Positions 38,464 through 47,711 are shown, counted from the first letter of the stretch. The stretch is DNA of 54,435 bases from Candidatus Methanoperedens sp. (GCA_028715885.1 JAQUQX010000005.1:12226-66660); one strand, 5' to 3'. Numbers and translations are program-made. Notes: generated by a model not told the origin, from the letters alone.

Positions 38464-38727
38464 ATGGCAGACATTGAAAGAATTTATACCATTCCCCTTA
38501 GAGATGCAAGGAAAGTACCCAGATGGAAGAGGGCAGAAAGCGCAGCACGAAAGGTAAGAGCCTATCTTGGAAAACACCTGAAAACAGACCTGAAAGAAGT
38601 CAAGATAGACAAGACCATTAATGAGAAACTCTGGGAAAGAGGCTCCATGAAGCCGCCATTGAAAGTAAGGGTAAGGGCTGTCAAATTCGAGGCTGGCGGC
38701 GTGGAAGCTGAATTAGCCCAGGAATAA
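38464..38727 (+). CDS. rpl31e: Ribosomal protein L31e
   Basis: An 87-residue large-subunit protein. [20 protein letters not shown] and [17 protein letters not shown] are standard L31e motifs, and length is normal. It lies between rpl39e and eif6 in the usual operon. Confidence 0.97.
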   Translation: MADIERIYTIPLRDARKVPRWKRAESAARKVRAYLGKHLKTDLKEVKIDKTINEKLWERGSMKPPLKVRVRAVKFEAGGVEAELAQE

Positions 38728-38733
38728 ATTTTT

Positions 38734-39408
38734 TTGGGGAACAGGGGTTTGAAGCGCAAGCTGAATATTTCAGGAAGCCCAGTACTCGGTGTATTTGCAA
38801 CGTGTACTGAAGAGCTGGTTTTTGTTCCGTATGATACTTCAGCCGAAACCATGGCGGAATTGGAAAAATCCCTTGGCGTAATCGCCCTCCGTTCCTCCGT
38901 GGGTGGAAGTTCCATCATCGGCTCACTGCTGCGGGGAAATAGCCGCGGCGTATTAGTAGCTGGTTTTGTCCTTGATAAAGAGATGCGGCAAATCAGAAAA
39001 CATACCAAAGCCGCAAAACTGGCAGGAGAATTGAACACTGCAGGAAATCTCATACTTGCCAACGATACAGCAGCTCTGGTGCATCCTGACCTCAGTGAGA
39101 AATCCGTCGGTATAATTAAAAAAACTCTTGGAGTGGATGTAAAACGCGGTACTTTGGGGGGCTTAAAGACTGTGGGGATGGCAGGCATTGCAACGAACAA
39201 AGGCGTGCTGGTGCACCCGAAATCCAGTTCAACCGAGATTGGCGCAATAGAGGAGCTCTTCAATCTGCCCGTGGACATCGGGACTGTTAATTTTGGTTCC
39301 CCGCTTGTAGGTTCCGGACTTCTTGCCAACAGCAGAGGCTACGTGACAGGCGAGGAGACAACGGGTCCTGAAATCAGCAGAATTGAAGATACGCTTGGTT
39401 ACCTGTAA
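38734..39408 (+). CDS. eif6: Translation initiation factor 6 (aIF6)
   Basis: A 224-residue anti-association factor that binds the large subunit near L14 and blocks joining of subunits. The pseudo-fivefold repeat is seen in repeats of the NSRGVL kind (GNSRGVLVAGF, TNKGVLVHP, ANSRGYVTG). The start is a TTG: either 38734, with an AGGA site (38720-38723) 10 nt before it, or the TTG at 38749 beginning KRKLNISGSP, which is closer to the usual archaeal N-terminus. I keep 38734 because only it has good ribosome-site spacing. Confidence 0.93.
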   Translation: MGNRGLKRKLNISGSPVLGVFATCTEELVFVPYDTSAETMAELEKSLGVIALRSSVGGSSIIGSLLRGNSRGVLVAGFVLDKEMRQIRKHTKAAKLAGELNTAGNLILANDTAALVHPDLSEKSVGIIKKTLGVDVKRGTLGGLKTVGMAGIATNKGVLVHPKSSSTEIGAIEELFNLPVDIGTVNFGSPLVGSGLLANSRGYVTGEETTGPEISRIEDTLGYL

Positions 39409-39483
39409 AAATCGGTTTTTTATAACGTTTCATGCTTTTTGAAATCATAAAATCTTTATGCAATCACTTTTATTGGAGTGTGC

Positions 39484-40476
39484 ATGGCTTTAACCTATGC
39501 AAAAGCAGGCGTCGATATCGAGAAGGAGAACAGGGCGATAGCTGCCCTTGCAAAGCAGCTTACCTATAAACGCAAAGGGCTGGGCGCTCCCCTGACTGAT
39601 GTGGGTCATTATGCAGGACTTATTGATTTTGGCGAATACGCCCTTGCGCTTACCACGGACGGCGTTGGCTCGAAGGTCTTAATTGCAAACGAGATGAAAA
39701 AATGGAACACGGTAGGGATTGATTGCATCGCCATGAACGTGAACGACCTTCTTGCAATGGGCATCGAGCCTCTTGCATTCGTTGATTATATCGCCATACA
39801 TGAACCCAATGACGAAATAATGAGGCAGCTCGGGGAGGGGCTGGCAAAAGGAGCGGAAATTTCAAGGATGACCATAGTGGGAGGCGAGACTGCAACGCTG
39901 CCGGACATCATTAACGGCTTTGACCTTGCGGGCACGTGCCTCGGGATGGTGAAAAAGGACAGGATTATCACTGGCGAGCGTATTGAAATCGGGGATGCCA
40001 TAGTCGGTCTTCCCTCAAACGGTGTTCACAGCAACGGATATTCCCTCGTTCGCAGAATCATTAATGAATCTGGCTATTCCTATCATGATTTATTCCCCTA
40101 TAATAAAAAGACAACTATAGGGGATGAGCTGCTAATTCCTACAAAGATCTACATGGAAATACTGGATGCTGCCGACAAGTTCGATATTCACGGGCTGGCG
40201 CACATAACAGGCAGCGGGCTAATGAAACTTCACCGCATCACTAAATACGGGTTTGACATAAGTGACCCGCTTCCGCCGCAGCCGATATTCAGGTTCCTGC
40301 AGGAGGAGGGTGAAGTCGAGGACGTTGAGATGTACAAGACCTTTAATATGGGCATGGGTTTTGCTGTCGTGCTTCCCGGAAGCGAGGCTCATGATGCTTC
40401 TAAGATGATGGGCGGGAAGATTGTGGGAGAGATTGTGGAAAAGGGCATCTTTGTTGACGGGCTGGAGATACAGTAA
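39484..40476 (+). CDS. purM: Phosphoribosylformylglycinamidine cyclo-ligase (AIR synthetase)
   Basis: A 330-residue enzyme of purine synthesis that closes FGAM to AIR with ATP. Signatures: TTDGVGSKVLIANEMKKW, CIAMNVNDLLAMGIEPLAFVDY, IVGGETATLPDI, GLPSNGVHSNGYSLVR and GLAHITGSGLMKLHR. ATG at 39484 gives the canonical MALTYAKAGVD start; the GTG 6 nt earlier was not chosen. No other purine genes are adjacent. Confidence 0.96.
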   Translation: MALTYAKAGVDIEKENRAIAALAKQLTYKRKGLGAPLTDVGHYAGLIDFGEYALALTTDGVGSKVLIANEMKKWNTVGIDCIAMNVNDLLAMGIEPLAFVDYIAIHEPNDEIMRQLGEGLAKGAEISRMTIVGGETATLPDIINGFDLAGTCLGMVKKDRIITGERIEIGDAIVGLPSNGVHSNGYSLVRRIINESGYSYHDLFPYNKKTTIGDELLIPTKIYMEILDAADKFDIHGLAHITGSGLMKLHRITKYGFDISDPLPPQPIFRFLQEEGEVEDVEMYKTFNMGMGFAVVLPGSEAHDASKMMGGKIVGEIVEKGIFVDGLEIQ

Positions 40477-40523
40477 GTATGCCAATCCTTAAATAAGAAC
40501 AGAGCAGAGAATTGTTGATAATT

Positions 40524-40934
40524 ATGGCGGATGAATTGCTGGAATTACTAAATAAAGCGATTGCAAGGGAAATCGGGGTCAGCGTACAGTATATGTGGCA
40601 GCATGTTATGGCAATGGGTATGAAAAGCCCTGAAATAAAGGATATCTTTGAAGACATTGCCATTGCGGAGATGAAGCATGCCGAGAAAATTGCCGAGCGG
40701 CTTTTTTATCTCGGCGGGGTTCCCACAACCAAACCCACGCCCATAAAAGTAGGCGGTTCCCTGAAAGAGATGATTGAGATTGACCTTGGGGCGGAAAACG
40801 ATGCCATCGAGATGTACGGGAAAATCATCGCTCTTGCCTCTGAGAAAGGAGATTCAACCACACGACTGCTGTTTGAGGAAATCCTGACCGAAGAGGAAGA
40901 ACACCAATATACATTTTCGATATTGCTGAAATAA
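40524..40934 (+). CDS. Ferritin-like diiron protein (bacterioferritin type)
   Basis: A 136-residue four-helix protein. The diiron pattern is visible: Glu in IAREIGVSVQYMWQH, ExxH in AIAEMKHAEKIAERL, Glu in DLGAENDAIEMYGK, and EEILTEEEEHQYTF at the C-terminus. It could store iron or act as a peroxide-consuming ferroxidase. I chose the ATG at 40524 (MADELLEL) over the upstream TTG. Its closest type is the bacterioferritin-like group of anaerobes. Confidence 0.82.
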   Translation: MADELLELLNKAIAREIGVSVQYMWQHVMAMGMKSPEIKDIFEDIAIAEMKHAEKIAERLFYLGGVPTTKPTPIKVGGSLKEMIEIDLGAENDAIEMYGKIIALASEKGDSTTRLLFEEILTEEEEHQYTFSILLK

Positions 40935-41205
40935 TAGTTTCGTGAATAATTTTATTATTATTTAACCCCTTTATTTCTTCTGGAAAAATTAAATACTGCA
41001 TTCATGATGATGAGGGGGCATTATTAAAAAATTCGTTCGTCATCACCCGATTTAATTCTCAATTGTGGTCTGGATATTTATATTTTAAACCTCCTGTAAT
41101 GACAGCGCTGGTGCCCTTACCTCTGTTTCTACTGGAAACTGTTATCAAGCTGTTCTGCACTCTAACAGAAACCCTTACATCTTTGCGGATTATTTTATAT
41201 CCATC
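40935..41205. other. Gene-free spacer upstream of larE
   Basis: No gene recognised in 271 bases. An AT-rich left part is followed by a mixed region with a gtttctactggaaactgtt segment that can fold on itself, and a TATA-like attttatat at 41189-41197. That TATA box is too near the ATG at 41206 and would suit the internal ATG at 41224 of larE better. Confidence 0.4.
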
Positions 41206-42003
41206 ATGCCAACCGAACATAAGATGCAGTCAATTCTAAAGGCGCTGGCGGAAAAGGGCAGCGTTTTCGTTGCTTTCTCAGGCGGCGTGGACAGCTCTGT
41301 GCTTTCGGCGCTGGCATACAGGGCGCTTGGGAACAATGCGGTTGCAGTGACTGCGGATTCACAGACGCTTGCGCCCGGCGAGCTTGAGTGCGCGAAAGAG
41401 GTTGCAAAAGAGATAGGAATCAGGCACGTTGTTATTTCCTATGATGAACTCAATGAACCGGAATTTGCAAAAAACCCCGTGGACAGGTGTTATTACTGCA
41501 AGAAGGGGCTGTTCCGCGAATTAAAAAAACTTGCAGCGCAGTATGGCTTGAAAAGCATTGTTGAGGGGACAAATGTTTCGGAGATGAAAGCGCATAGACC
41601 GGGTCACCGGGCTGTCGTGGAAGAAGGCGTTAATAATCCCTTTGTGGATTTCAAAGTCACAAAGGAGGAGATACGGGAAATGGCGCGCCGGCTGGGTCTT
41701 TCGGTATCGGATAAACCCTCCATGGCATGTCTTTCCTCGCGTTTCCCATACGGGCAGGCGATAACCACAGAGGGATTAAAGCGCGTGGGTTATGCAGAAG
41801 ATTTTCTCAGGAAAAAAGGGTTTGAAGTGGTGCGGGTGCGCGACCATGCAGGCATCGCGCGCATAGAGATTGTGCCCGATGAGATGGCGCGATTTATGGA
41901 GATGCGCGAGGAGGTTGCTGTTGAATTAAAGAGGCTTGGGTTTTCCTATGTTACACTTGACCTTATGGGGTTCAGGAGTGGCAGCATGGATGAGGCGTTA
42001 TAG
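41206..42003 (+). CDS. larE: ATP-dependent sacrificial sulfur transferase LarE-like
   Basis: A 265-residue PP-loop ATPase. The N-terminal loop is FVAFSGGVDSSVLSALA; further motifs are DRCYYCKKGLF, SIVEGTNVSEMKAHRPG and KPSMACLSSRFPYGQ. In bacterial LarE the protein gives the sulfur of a cysteine in the last motif to build the nickel-pincer cofactor of lactate racemase. No LarB or LarC is in this window, so the archaeal role may be different. Alternative start ATG at 41224 would remove six residues and fits the TATA box better. It is convergent with nifB, 3 nt apart. Confidence 0.88.
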   Translation: MPTEHKMQSILKALAEKGSVFVAFSGGVDSSVLSALAYRALGNNAVAVTADSQTLAPGELECAKEVAKEIGIRHVVISYDELNEPEFAKNPVDRCYYCKKGLFRELKKLAAQYGLKSIVEGTNVSEMKAHRPGHRAVVEEGVNNPFVDFKVTKEEIREMARRLGLSVSDKPSMACLSSRFPYGQAITTEGLKRVGYAEDFLRKKGFEVVRVRDHAGIARIEIVPDEMARFMEMREEVAVELKRLGFSYVTLDLMGFRSGSMDEAL

Positions 42004-42006
42004 CCC

Positions 42007-42897
42007 TCATGCGTGGTAGTATTCACCCGTCGCACGCTGCTGCACAGGCGAGCCGCACGGTTCGAATCCCGGCACACCTATCGCATCAGCCCTGCACTGC
42101 CGACACAGCCTGAACTGGGGCAGGAACTCTTCAGCAATCGTTCTTGCCATGGTGAGTTCATCGCAATCCGGGGCTCTTTCTTTATCTAACTTGTGAAGCG
42201 GTATCAATGGGATTATGTTCATCAGCATAGCGCCGTTCTCTGCCGAGCGCTTTGCTATTTCCTTTATCTGCTCGAAGTTGATTTCAGGTATGAGCACTGT
42301 GTTTACCTTTACGTTCAGCCCTGCTTCGCTTGCTTTCTTAACTCCGAGGAACTGGTTCTCAATCAGCAACTTTGCCCCTTCAACGCCTTTATACGTCTTG
42401 TCATGGTAGCGCACGAAGGAGTAAATCTTTGCGCCAACTTCGGGGTTGATTGCGTTTATGGTTACCGTGACGCTTGTTACTCCCACCTCAATGAGACTAT
42501 CAACTTTTTCAGCAAGCAGAAGACCGTTACTTGCCACGCATTTTATTAATTGGGGATATTTTTCATGGACTAACTTAAGGGTCTCAAAAGTTTCCTCGTT
42601 TGCCAGCGATTCGCCTGGTCCTGCGATTCCCACCACGCGCAGGTTGGGCATCTCCTTCACGTATTTGTTAACCCTGACAAGAGCCTCCTGCGGATTCAGG
42701 ATAACACCAGACACGCCGGGTCTGTGCTCGCATTTATCCAGTTTTCTTATGCAATAGTTGCATTGGATATTACAGCGCGGCGCCACAGGTAAGTGAATTC
42801 TCGCTGTAGTGAAGTGCGCTTTTTCATTATAACAGGGGTGCACACTGGTAAGGTGCGCGAACTTTGAGCCGATGTTTCCCCAGCGTTCCTGTTTCAT
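42007..42897 (-). CDS. nifB: NifB, FeMo-cofactor precursor radical SAM enzyme (short archaeal type)
   Basis: A 296-residue radical SAM enzyme that builds the 8Fe-9S-C NifB-co core for nitrogenase cofactors. Signatures: HPCYNEKAHFTTARIHLPVA, the SAM-cluster CNIQCNYCIRKLDKCEHRPG, VVGIAGPGESLAN and FRLCRQCRADAIGVPG. It ends without the NifX-like C-terminal domain, as is normal in archaea. No nif structural genes occur in this window; some methanogens carry nifB without nitrogenase, so nitrogen fixation cannot be concluded. Confidence 0.93.
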   Translation of the reverse strand: MKQERWGNIGSKFAHLTSVHPCYNEKAHFTTARIHLPVAPRCNIQCNYCIRKLDKCEHRPGVSGVILNPQEALVRVNKYVKEMPNLRVVGIAGPGESLANEETFETLKLVHEKYPQLIKCVASNGLLLAEKVDSLIEVGVTSVTVTINAINPEVGAKIYSFVRYHDKTYKGVEGAKLLIENQFLGVKKASEAGLNVKVNTVLIPEINFEQIKEIAKRSAENGAMLMNIIPLIPLHKLDKERAPDCDELTMARTIAEEFLPQFRLCRQCRADAIGVPGFEPCGSPVQQRATGEYYHA

Positions 42898-43019
42898 GGT
42901 GTCCTCATTTATTCGTGGCTTTACGAACGATAATTGGCGTTGATACTATATAGGTATTTTCCCAATTGCCTGCCTACACAATTCTTAATTAAATAAATCT
43001 ACCGATGCGCTATTTGGCT

Positions 43020-43175
43020 TCACATTTTTTCAAACATGTCCTTGCCCACGCCGCACTGGGGGCATACCCAGTCGTCGGGGAGCGCTTCAAACGCTGTTCC
43101 CGGTTTTATCCTGGGAGCGTCTCCCACTTCGGGGTCGTAGATATAACCGCAGACAGTACACCGATATTTTATCAT
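43020..43175 (-). CDS. Rubredoxin
   Basis: A 51-residue iron protein: [16 protein letters not shown] gives the first Cys pair, [13 protein letters not shown] the second, with the typical aromatic residues. It shuttles electrons, often to flavodiiron proteins or peroxide-removing enzymes. Start is ATG at 43175. It is divergent from fprA with about 100 nt between, suggesting a functional link in oxygen or NO removal. Confidence 0.95.
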   Translation of the reverse strand: MIKYRCTVCGYIYDPEVGDAPRIKPGTAFEALPDDWVCPQCGVGKDMFEKM

Positions 43176-43278
43176 ATTTTACCTCGTTTTAATAAAGCCC
43201 ATAAGGTGAAAGTCATACTCACGCACCTACCGAAAGCTATTATCCCTTTAAGATAAATAACTATTGTGGGAAATGCAT

Positions 43279-44535
43279 ATGACAAAAATACAACTAACTG
43301 ACGGGGTTTACTGGGTGGGCGTGGTGGACTGGAACCTGCGCGATTTTCACGGTTATACAACCCCGCGGGGAGGGACATACAACGCATACCTTATCATAGA
43401 TGAAAAAATTGCGCTTGTGGATACCGTAAAACACACTTTTGCTGGCGAGATGATAGACAGGATAAAGGAGATAATAGACCCGTCGATAATTGATTATATT
43501 GTTTCAAACCATGTTGAAGCCGACCATTCAGGCTCGCTGCCCGAGATTCTGAAAATCGCAACAAATGCCAGGGTTATCTGCACTGAAAAAGGAAAGGAAG
43601 GATTGTTCAGATACTACAGGGGCGACTGGAATTTCAGGACTGTTAAGACCGGGGATGAACTAAGCCTTGGCAAAAAGACGCTGTTCTTTATTACCGCGCC
43701 CATGCTCCACTGGCCAGACAGCATGTTTACGTATCTGAAGGAGGATCAAATACTCCTCTCAAACGATGCATTCGGGCAACATCTTGCCTCATCGTTCCGG
43801 TTTGATGAGGATGTGTGCAGCCTTATCGGTTTGATGAGCATGTCCAAAAAGGAAGGGGATCTCAAAGTTCATCAAAGATACGAATGCGACACCATCATGG
43901 ACGAGGCTGCAAAGTATTATGCCAATATCCTGATGCCTTTTGGCGGGATTATTTTTAAGAAAATAGAGGAACTAAAGACGCTGGGCATCGAAATGAAGAT
44001 GATAGCGCCCTCGCACGGGATGATATGGAAAAACCCGGAAAAAATAATCGGCGCGTATCTAGCCTGGTCAGGGGGCACATCAAAGCAGAAAGTGCTTGTC
44101 ATCTACGACACCATGTGGAACAGCACCGAGATAATGGCAGGAGAAATCGTTCGGGGAATCGTGGATTCCGGCGTTGAAGTATCGTTATTTCACCTGCGTA
44201 AAACCGAATGGAGCGAGATAGTAAAAGAAGTGCTTGAAGCCAGGGCGATTCTCATAGGCACGCCCACGCTGAATAACAGCATGTTCCCCACCGTAGGCGG
44301 ATTCCTGACATATCTTCTGGGCTTGAAGCCAAAGAACAAGCTCTGGGCTACCTTTGGCTCTTACGGGTGGGCAGGGGGAGGCGTTAAGGGAGTCAATGAA
44401 AAATTAAGCTCGTCGGGATATGAGCCTGTTGATTCGCTGGAGGTCAATTTCAGACCTGACGAGGCTGATATGGCAAAGTGCTATGCGCTGGGGCAGAAAA
44501 TAGCGTCCCTGGTTAAAACTAACGTAACTGCATAA
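43279..44535 (+). CDS. fprA: Flavodiiron protein, F420H2 oxidase (FprA) type
   Basis: A 418-residue A-type flavoprotein. The metallo-beta-lactamase-like diiron domain has VSNHVEADHSGSLPE, LLSNDAFGQH and IAPSHGMIW; the C-terminal flavodoxin domain has VIYDTMWNSTEIMAGEI, IGTPTLNNSMFPTVGGF and FGSYGWAGGGVKG. In methanogens FprA reduces O2 to water with F420H2. ATG at 43279 (MTKIQLTD) is chosen with GGGA upstream; ATG 43273 and a TTG at 43264 are possible. The divergent rubredoxin gene may serve the same process. Confidence 0.95.
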   Translation: MTKIQLTDGVYWVGVVDWNLRDFHGYTTPRGGTYNAYLIIDEKIALVDTVKHTFAGEMIDRIKEIIDPSIIDYIVSNHVEADHSGSLPEILKIATNARVICTEKGKEGLFRYYRGDWNFRTVKTGDELSLGKKTLFFITAPMLHWPDSMFTYLKEDQILLSNDAFGQHLASSFRFDEDVCSLIGLMSMSKKEGDLKVHQRYECDTIMDEAAKYYANILMPFGGIIFKKIEELKTLGIEMKMIAPSHGMIWKNPEKIIGAYLAWSGGTSKQKVLVIYDTMWNSTEIMAGEIVRGIVDSGVEVSLFHLRKTEWSEIVKEVLEARAILIGTPTLNNSMFPTVGGFLTYLLGLKPKNKLWATFGSYGWAGGGVKGVNEKLSSSGYEPVDSLEVNFRPDEADMAKCYALGQKIASLVKTNVTA

Positions 44536-44665
44536 CCTGCGGTCTTATGAAATAGAGGCGGTAGCGGAGGCATTCCTTGACGTTGTCTCCCTCAAAGTCG
44601 CAGGGCTCAAGGTTTGCTGCCGTGCATTTTTCTCCTGAGCGGAAGGTGCATTTTTCAGAGGGCAT
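44519..44665 (-). CDS. Small four-cysteine protein overlapping fprA
   Basis: A 48-residue frame on the minus strand, ATG at 44665: MPSEKCTFRSGEKCTAANLE, then PCDFEGDNVKECLRYRL. Four cysteines are evenly placed and the sequence looks coding, resembling small archaeal Cys-rich proteins of unknown role. It ends inside the last 17 nt of fprA, convergent. It was found by reading the fprA-pyrF gap. It could bind a metal. Confidence 0.5.
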   Translation of the reverse strand: MPSEKCTFRSGEKCTAANLEPCDFEGDNVKECLRYRLYFIRPQVMQLR

Positions 44666-44770
44666 GATTGGATTTTGAATATATTATGGATGGGTATTAT
44701 GTGTTTCGGTTGCGGAACTTTGCCTCAGTACTCATAGGGCTCATCACGTTTTCAGCCTTGTTTTGTCTCA

Positions 44771-45442
44771 TCATCGGCATTTTTCAATATCTTTCGCTAT
44801 TTTTTCAGCTTCTCTCCCCGGCGTCTTTGAATTGTAAATACTACGCCCAACAATAACATAATCCGCGCCCGCCCTTATCGCATCCGCCGCACTTCCTCCC
44901 TGCGCGCCCACGCCCGGCGAGATTATGGTCAGGTTGCCGACAATCTTTCGGATTTGTTTCACCCTGTCAGGGCGAGTCGCCGGCGCCACCACGCCCTGCG
45001 CTTTGCATTCAACTGCAAGGGCGGCAAGCTCCAGAGCCTTTGGCGCCATGAACTCAACGGCTCCGGGATGGCTCATTTCCGTGACAACAAATATCCCGCC
45101 TTTATATTCTTGCGCCGTTTTAACGCATTCAAAAAGGCTGTCGCTTCCTGTAAAGCCATGCACGATAACAGCACTGGCGCCGGCTTCAAACGCCTGGCTG
45201 CAAATCAATTTATTGGTATTCGGGATGTCAGCCACCTTAAAATCCGCAATCACAGGCGCATATTCGCATATCTTTTTAATTATTCCCAGTCCCGCGCCCA
45301 GAACAAGCGGGTAGCCTATCTTGATGGCATCCACATGCTCTGCCGTCTCTTTTGATATTGTGACTGCAACGTTCTTGTCTGTAACATCAAGGGCAAGGAT
45401 GAGGCGCGTGTTCTTACGCATATAAGCCATAAAGTATCTCAA
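44771..45442 (-). CDS. pyrF: Orotidine 5'-phosphate decarboxylase
   Basis: A TIM-barrel enzyme, last step of UMP synthesis. Motifs: [21 protein letters not shown], the catalytic [15 protein letters not shown] (Asp-x-Lys-x-x-Asp), [10 protein letters not shown] and [14 protein letters not shown]. The first start gives 223 residues; the internal ATG at 45421 ([13 protein letters not shown]) gives 216 and resembles relatives more. No other pyrimidine genes are near. Confidence 0.95.
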   Translation of the reverse strand: MRYFMAYMRKNTRLILALDVTDKNVAVTISKETAEHVDAIKIGYPLVLGAGLGIIKKICEYAPVIADFKVADIPNTNKLICSQAFEAGASAVIVHGFTGSDSLFECVKTAQEYKGGIFVVTEMSHPGAVEFMAPKALELAALAVECKAQGVVAPATRPDRVKQIRKIVGNLTIISPGVGAQGGSAADAIRAGADYVIVGRSIYNSKTPGREAEKIAKDIEKCR

Positions 45443-45508
45443 TCCCCTTTAATATTGCCCTGAAGTCAGAAAACAATTTAAGCAATAGGATAATGTTTGA
45501 GCCAGAAC

Positions 45509-46417
45509 ATGGATGAAGCTAACAGGATAAAACAACTGAAAAAAGAGAGGAACGCAATCATCCTCGCCCATAACTACCAGCGCGGGGATGTACAGGATAT
45601 TGCAGATTTCGTCGGGGACTCTTTTGGTTTGAGCAAGAGCGCAGTTTCAAGCGGCGCAGACGTAATCGTTTTTTGCGGCGTGGATTTCATGGCTGAGAGC
45701 GCCGCAGTACTCAACCCTGATAAGACCGTGCTCATGCCAGAGCTTTCCGCGCAGTGCCCCATGGCTGCGATGATAACCCCTGAATCCCTGAAGCTTGAAA
45801 AGAATAAATACCCAGATGCTGCGGTTGTGTGTTACGTGAACACACCTGCTTCCGTAAAGGCGGAAAGCGATATCTGCTGCACATCCGCAAACGCTGTTAA
45901 AGTGGTGAACGCGCTGCCCGAAGAGGAAATAATCTTTGTGCCTGACCGGAATCTTGCCCTGTTTGTTTCAGCCCGCACGAAAAAGAAAATCATCCCCTGG
46001 AACGGGTACTGTCCCACCCACCACCTGATACTGCCCGGCGATATACTGCTTGAAAAAGAGGAGCATCCCCGTGCAGAGGTGCTGGTTCATCCCGAATGCA
46101 GACCAGATGTGGTAGCTCTTGCTGATAAGGTCCTGAGCACCGAAGGTATGTTAAATTATGCAAGGCAATCGAATTCAAAAGAGTTTATTATAGGCACCGA
46201 GGTCGGGCTTTTGCACCGCCTGGGTAAAGAAAATCCTGGCAAGACCTTTATTCCCGCAACACGGTACGCAGTTTGCCCCAACATGAAAATGAACACGCTG
46301 GGAGGCATTGTCAGGGCGCTTGAGAGAAACGAGCACGAGATAAAAGTCCCGGAGAATATAAGGGTAAAAGCAAAGCTTTCGCTTGACAGGATGCTTGAAG
46401 TGGGGCGCGGCGATTAA
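45509..46417 (+). CDS. nadA: Quinolinate synthase
   Basis: A 302-residue Fe-S enzyme of NAD synthesis that condenses iminoaspartate with DHAP to quinolinate. Signatures: ILAHNYQRGDVQDIADFVGDS, VIVFCGVDFMAESA, three Fe-S cysteines in AQCPMA, HPECRPDVV and AVCPNMKMNTLG. I take ATG 45509 (MDEANRIKQ); the TTG at 45497 is in frame and a few codons longer. NadB and NadC are not in the window. Confidence 0.95.
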   Translation: MDEANRIKQLKKERNAIILAHNYQRGDVQDIADFVGDSFGLSKSAVSSGADVIVFCGVDFMAESAAVLNPDKTVLMPELSAQCPMAAMITPESLKLEKNKYPDAAVVCYVNTPASVKAESDICCTSANAVKVVNALPEEEIIFVPDRNLALFVSARTKKKIIPWNGYCPTHHLILPGDILLEKEEHPRAEVLVHPECRPDVVALADKVLSTEGMLNYARQSNSKEFIIGTEVGLLHRLGKENPGKTFIPATRYAVCPNMKMNTLGGIVRALERNEHEIKVPENIRVKAKLSLDRMLEVGRGD

Positions 46418-46429
46418 AGTCTAATAAAC

Positions 46430-47005
46430 CTATAAAACGCCCTTGGTACTGGGAACGCCTGTGCCGCTTATCCTGATTGCTCTTTTTAATGCAATCCCGA
46501 AGGCTTTGAAGAGCGCCTCGGCTTTATGATGGTCGTTCTCGCCCGTAACAGACAGGTGCGCATTAATGCCTGCGTTGCTGACCAGCGATTCAAAGAAATG
46601 CCGCGTATTCTGGGGATTGAAACCTCCTATTTTCTGGCTTGCAAAGGTTGCATTAAAGGCGAGGAAACTTCGTCCGCTGATATCGACTGCCACAACTGCA
46701 AGCGCCTCGTCCATGGGAACGCGGGCTTCCCCGAAGCGCTCGATGCCTTTTTTGTCACCCAGCGCCTTCTGTAGCGCGCTGCCCAGCGTTATGCCCACAT
46801 CTTCCACGGTATGGTGGTCATCCACGCTCAGGTCGCCCTGTGCTTTTACAGCGAGGTCGAAGGAGCCGTGTTTTGCAAAGGAGTTGAGCATGTGGTCAAA
46901 GAACGCTATGCCTGTGTTGATGTCTGTATTGCCTGAACCGTCAAGGGTGATTTTTACTTCTATATCGGTTTCGTTTGTTTTCCGGATTATTTTTGATGAG
47001 CGCAT
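46430..47005 (-). CDS. hisB: Imidazoleglycerol-phosphate dehydratase
   Basis: A 191-residue single-domain dehydratase of histidine synthesis. The metal-binding motifs are [24 protein letters not shown], the [13 protein letters not shown] segment and a final [18 protein letters not shown]. It lacks the fused phosphatase domain of enterobacterial HisB, as is usual. It is convergent with nadA. hisF is 1.9 kb away, on the other strand. Confidence 0.96.
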   Translation of the reverse strand: MRSSKIIRKTNETDIEVKITLDGSGNTDINTGIAFFDHMLNSFAKHGSFDLAVKAQGDLSVDDHHTVEDVGITLGSALQKALGDKKGIERFGEARVPMDEALAVVAVDISGRSFLAFNATFASQKIGGFNPQNTRHFFESLVSNAGINAHLSVTGENDHHKAEALFKAFGIALKRAIRISGTGVPSTKGVL

Positions 47006-47077
47006 GATGGGGATTATATTAGTGAGTTGGAATATAAAGGTGTTGGAAAAGTCTTGTGGTGTTTGAAGGGCAAATTG

Positions 47078-47105
47078 TTTTATATATCTGTGTATGCATA
47101 CACAG
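47078..47105 (+). promoter_or_regulatory. TATA box and perfect 18-nt palindrome upstream of the second vapB
   Basis: ttttatata (47078-47086) is followed immediately by CTGTGTATGCATACACAG (47088-47105), an exact palindrome, and then the ATG at 47110. The layout suggests a leaderless or near-leaderless transcript with an operator over its start, for autoregulation by the antitoxin. Confidence 0.6.
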
Positions 47106-47109
47106 TACT

Positions 47110-47328
47110 ATGTCAACTAAAACAATATCGATAAGAGAAGAAGTATATGACATCCTCAAAAGCCTGAAAAGAGAGAATGAGAGCTTCAGCGATGTTATAG
47201 GAAAACTTGCAAAGAAAAGAAAATCTGATTTAAGCCAGTATTTTGGAGTTTTGAAGGACAGCAGGGTACTGAACGAAATAGAAGAGGATTACAAGAAAAT
47301 AAGAGCGTCTGCGAGGCAGAGAATATGA
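47110..47328 (+). CDS. vapB: VapB-type antitoxin
   Basis: A 72-residue antitoxin of the same archaeal family as the one at 19461: TKTISIREEVYDILKSLK and NESFSDVIGKLAKKRK, then a charged tail with LNEIEEDYKKIRAS. The start at ATG 47110 lies just after the palindromic operator. It overlaps the vapC gene by 4 nt. Confidence 0.87.
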   Translation: MSTKTISIREEVYDILKSLKRENESFSDVIGKLAKKRKSDLSQYFGVLKDSRVLNEIEEDYKKIRASARQRI

Positions 47329-47711
47329 TTGTTCTCGATACCAGTGTTCTTATCGATTACTTTAGAGGAAAAAACAGCTCTTTTGATTTTGTATCGAATT
47401 CCGATGCTACAACGACTGTAATAACATATCATGAAATCCTATCGGGAATAAAACACAGGAAAGCTAAAAAAGAAGAGGCGTTTTACAGGAGATTCTTCTC
47501 TGATATCAAGATTTTGGATCTCGATTTGAAGGCAGTAGAAGAGTCAAGCGACATCATGGCAAGACTTTTGAGCCAGGGGAGGGTCGTTAATACTCTCGAT
47601 GTCCTCATATCAGGTATCGCCATGACAAACGGAGCCGATAAAATCGTTTCAAGAGACAAAGACTTCCTCGAAATATCAAAGGTAACTGGACTGGAAATTG
47701 AAATCTATTAA
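47325..47711 (+). CDS. vapC: VapC-type PIN ribonuclease toxin
   Basis: A 128-residue PIN domain with VLDTSVLIDYFRG (Asp5), TYHEILSGIKH (Glu), VNTLDVLISGIAMTNG (Asp) and IVSRDKDFLEI (Asp). It should be an RNase inhibited by the upstream VapB. The gene is intact and of usual length. The next gene, also a PIN-type protein, begins 57 nt later but belongs to a different family. Confidence 0.9.
   Translation: MIVLDTSVLIDYFRGKNSSFDFVSNSDATTTVITYHEILSGIKHRKAKKEEAFYRRFFSDIKILDLDLKAVEESSDIMARLLSQGRVVNTLDVLISGIAMTNGADKIVSRDKDFLEISKVTGLEIEIY

Noticed and set aside
41004-41060. C/D-box guide RNA
   Set aside because: An ATGATGA C-box-like word is present but no CTGA D box follows at a fitting distance.
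44668-44856. 62-codon plus-strand membrane-like gene
   Set aside because: Half of it is antisense to pyrF, which explains the hydrophobic run, and there is no ribosome-binding site.
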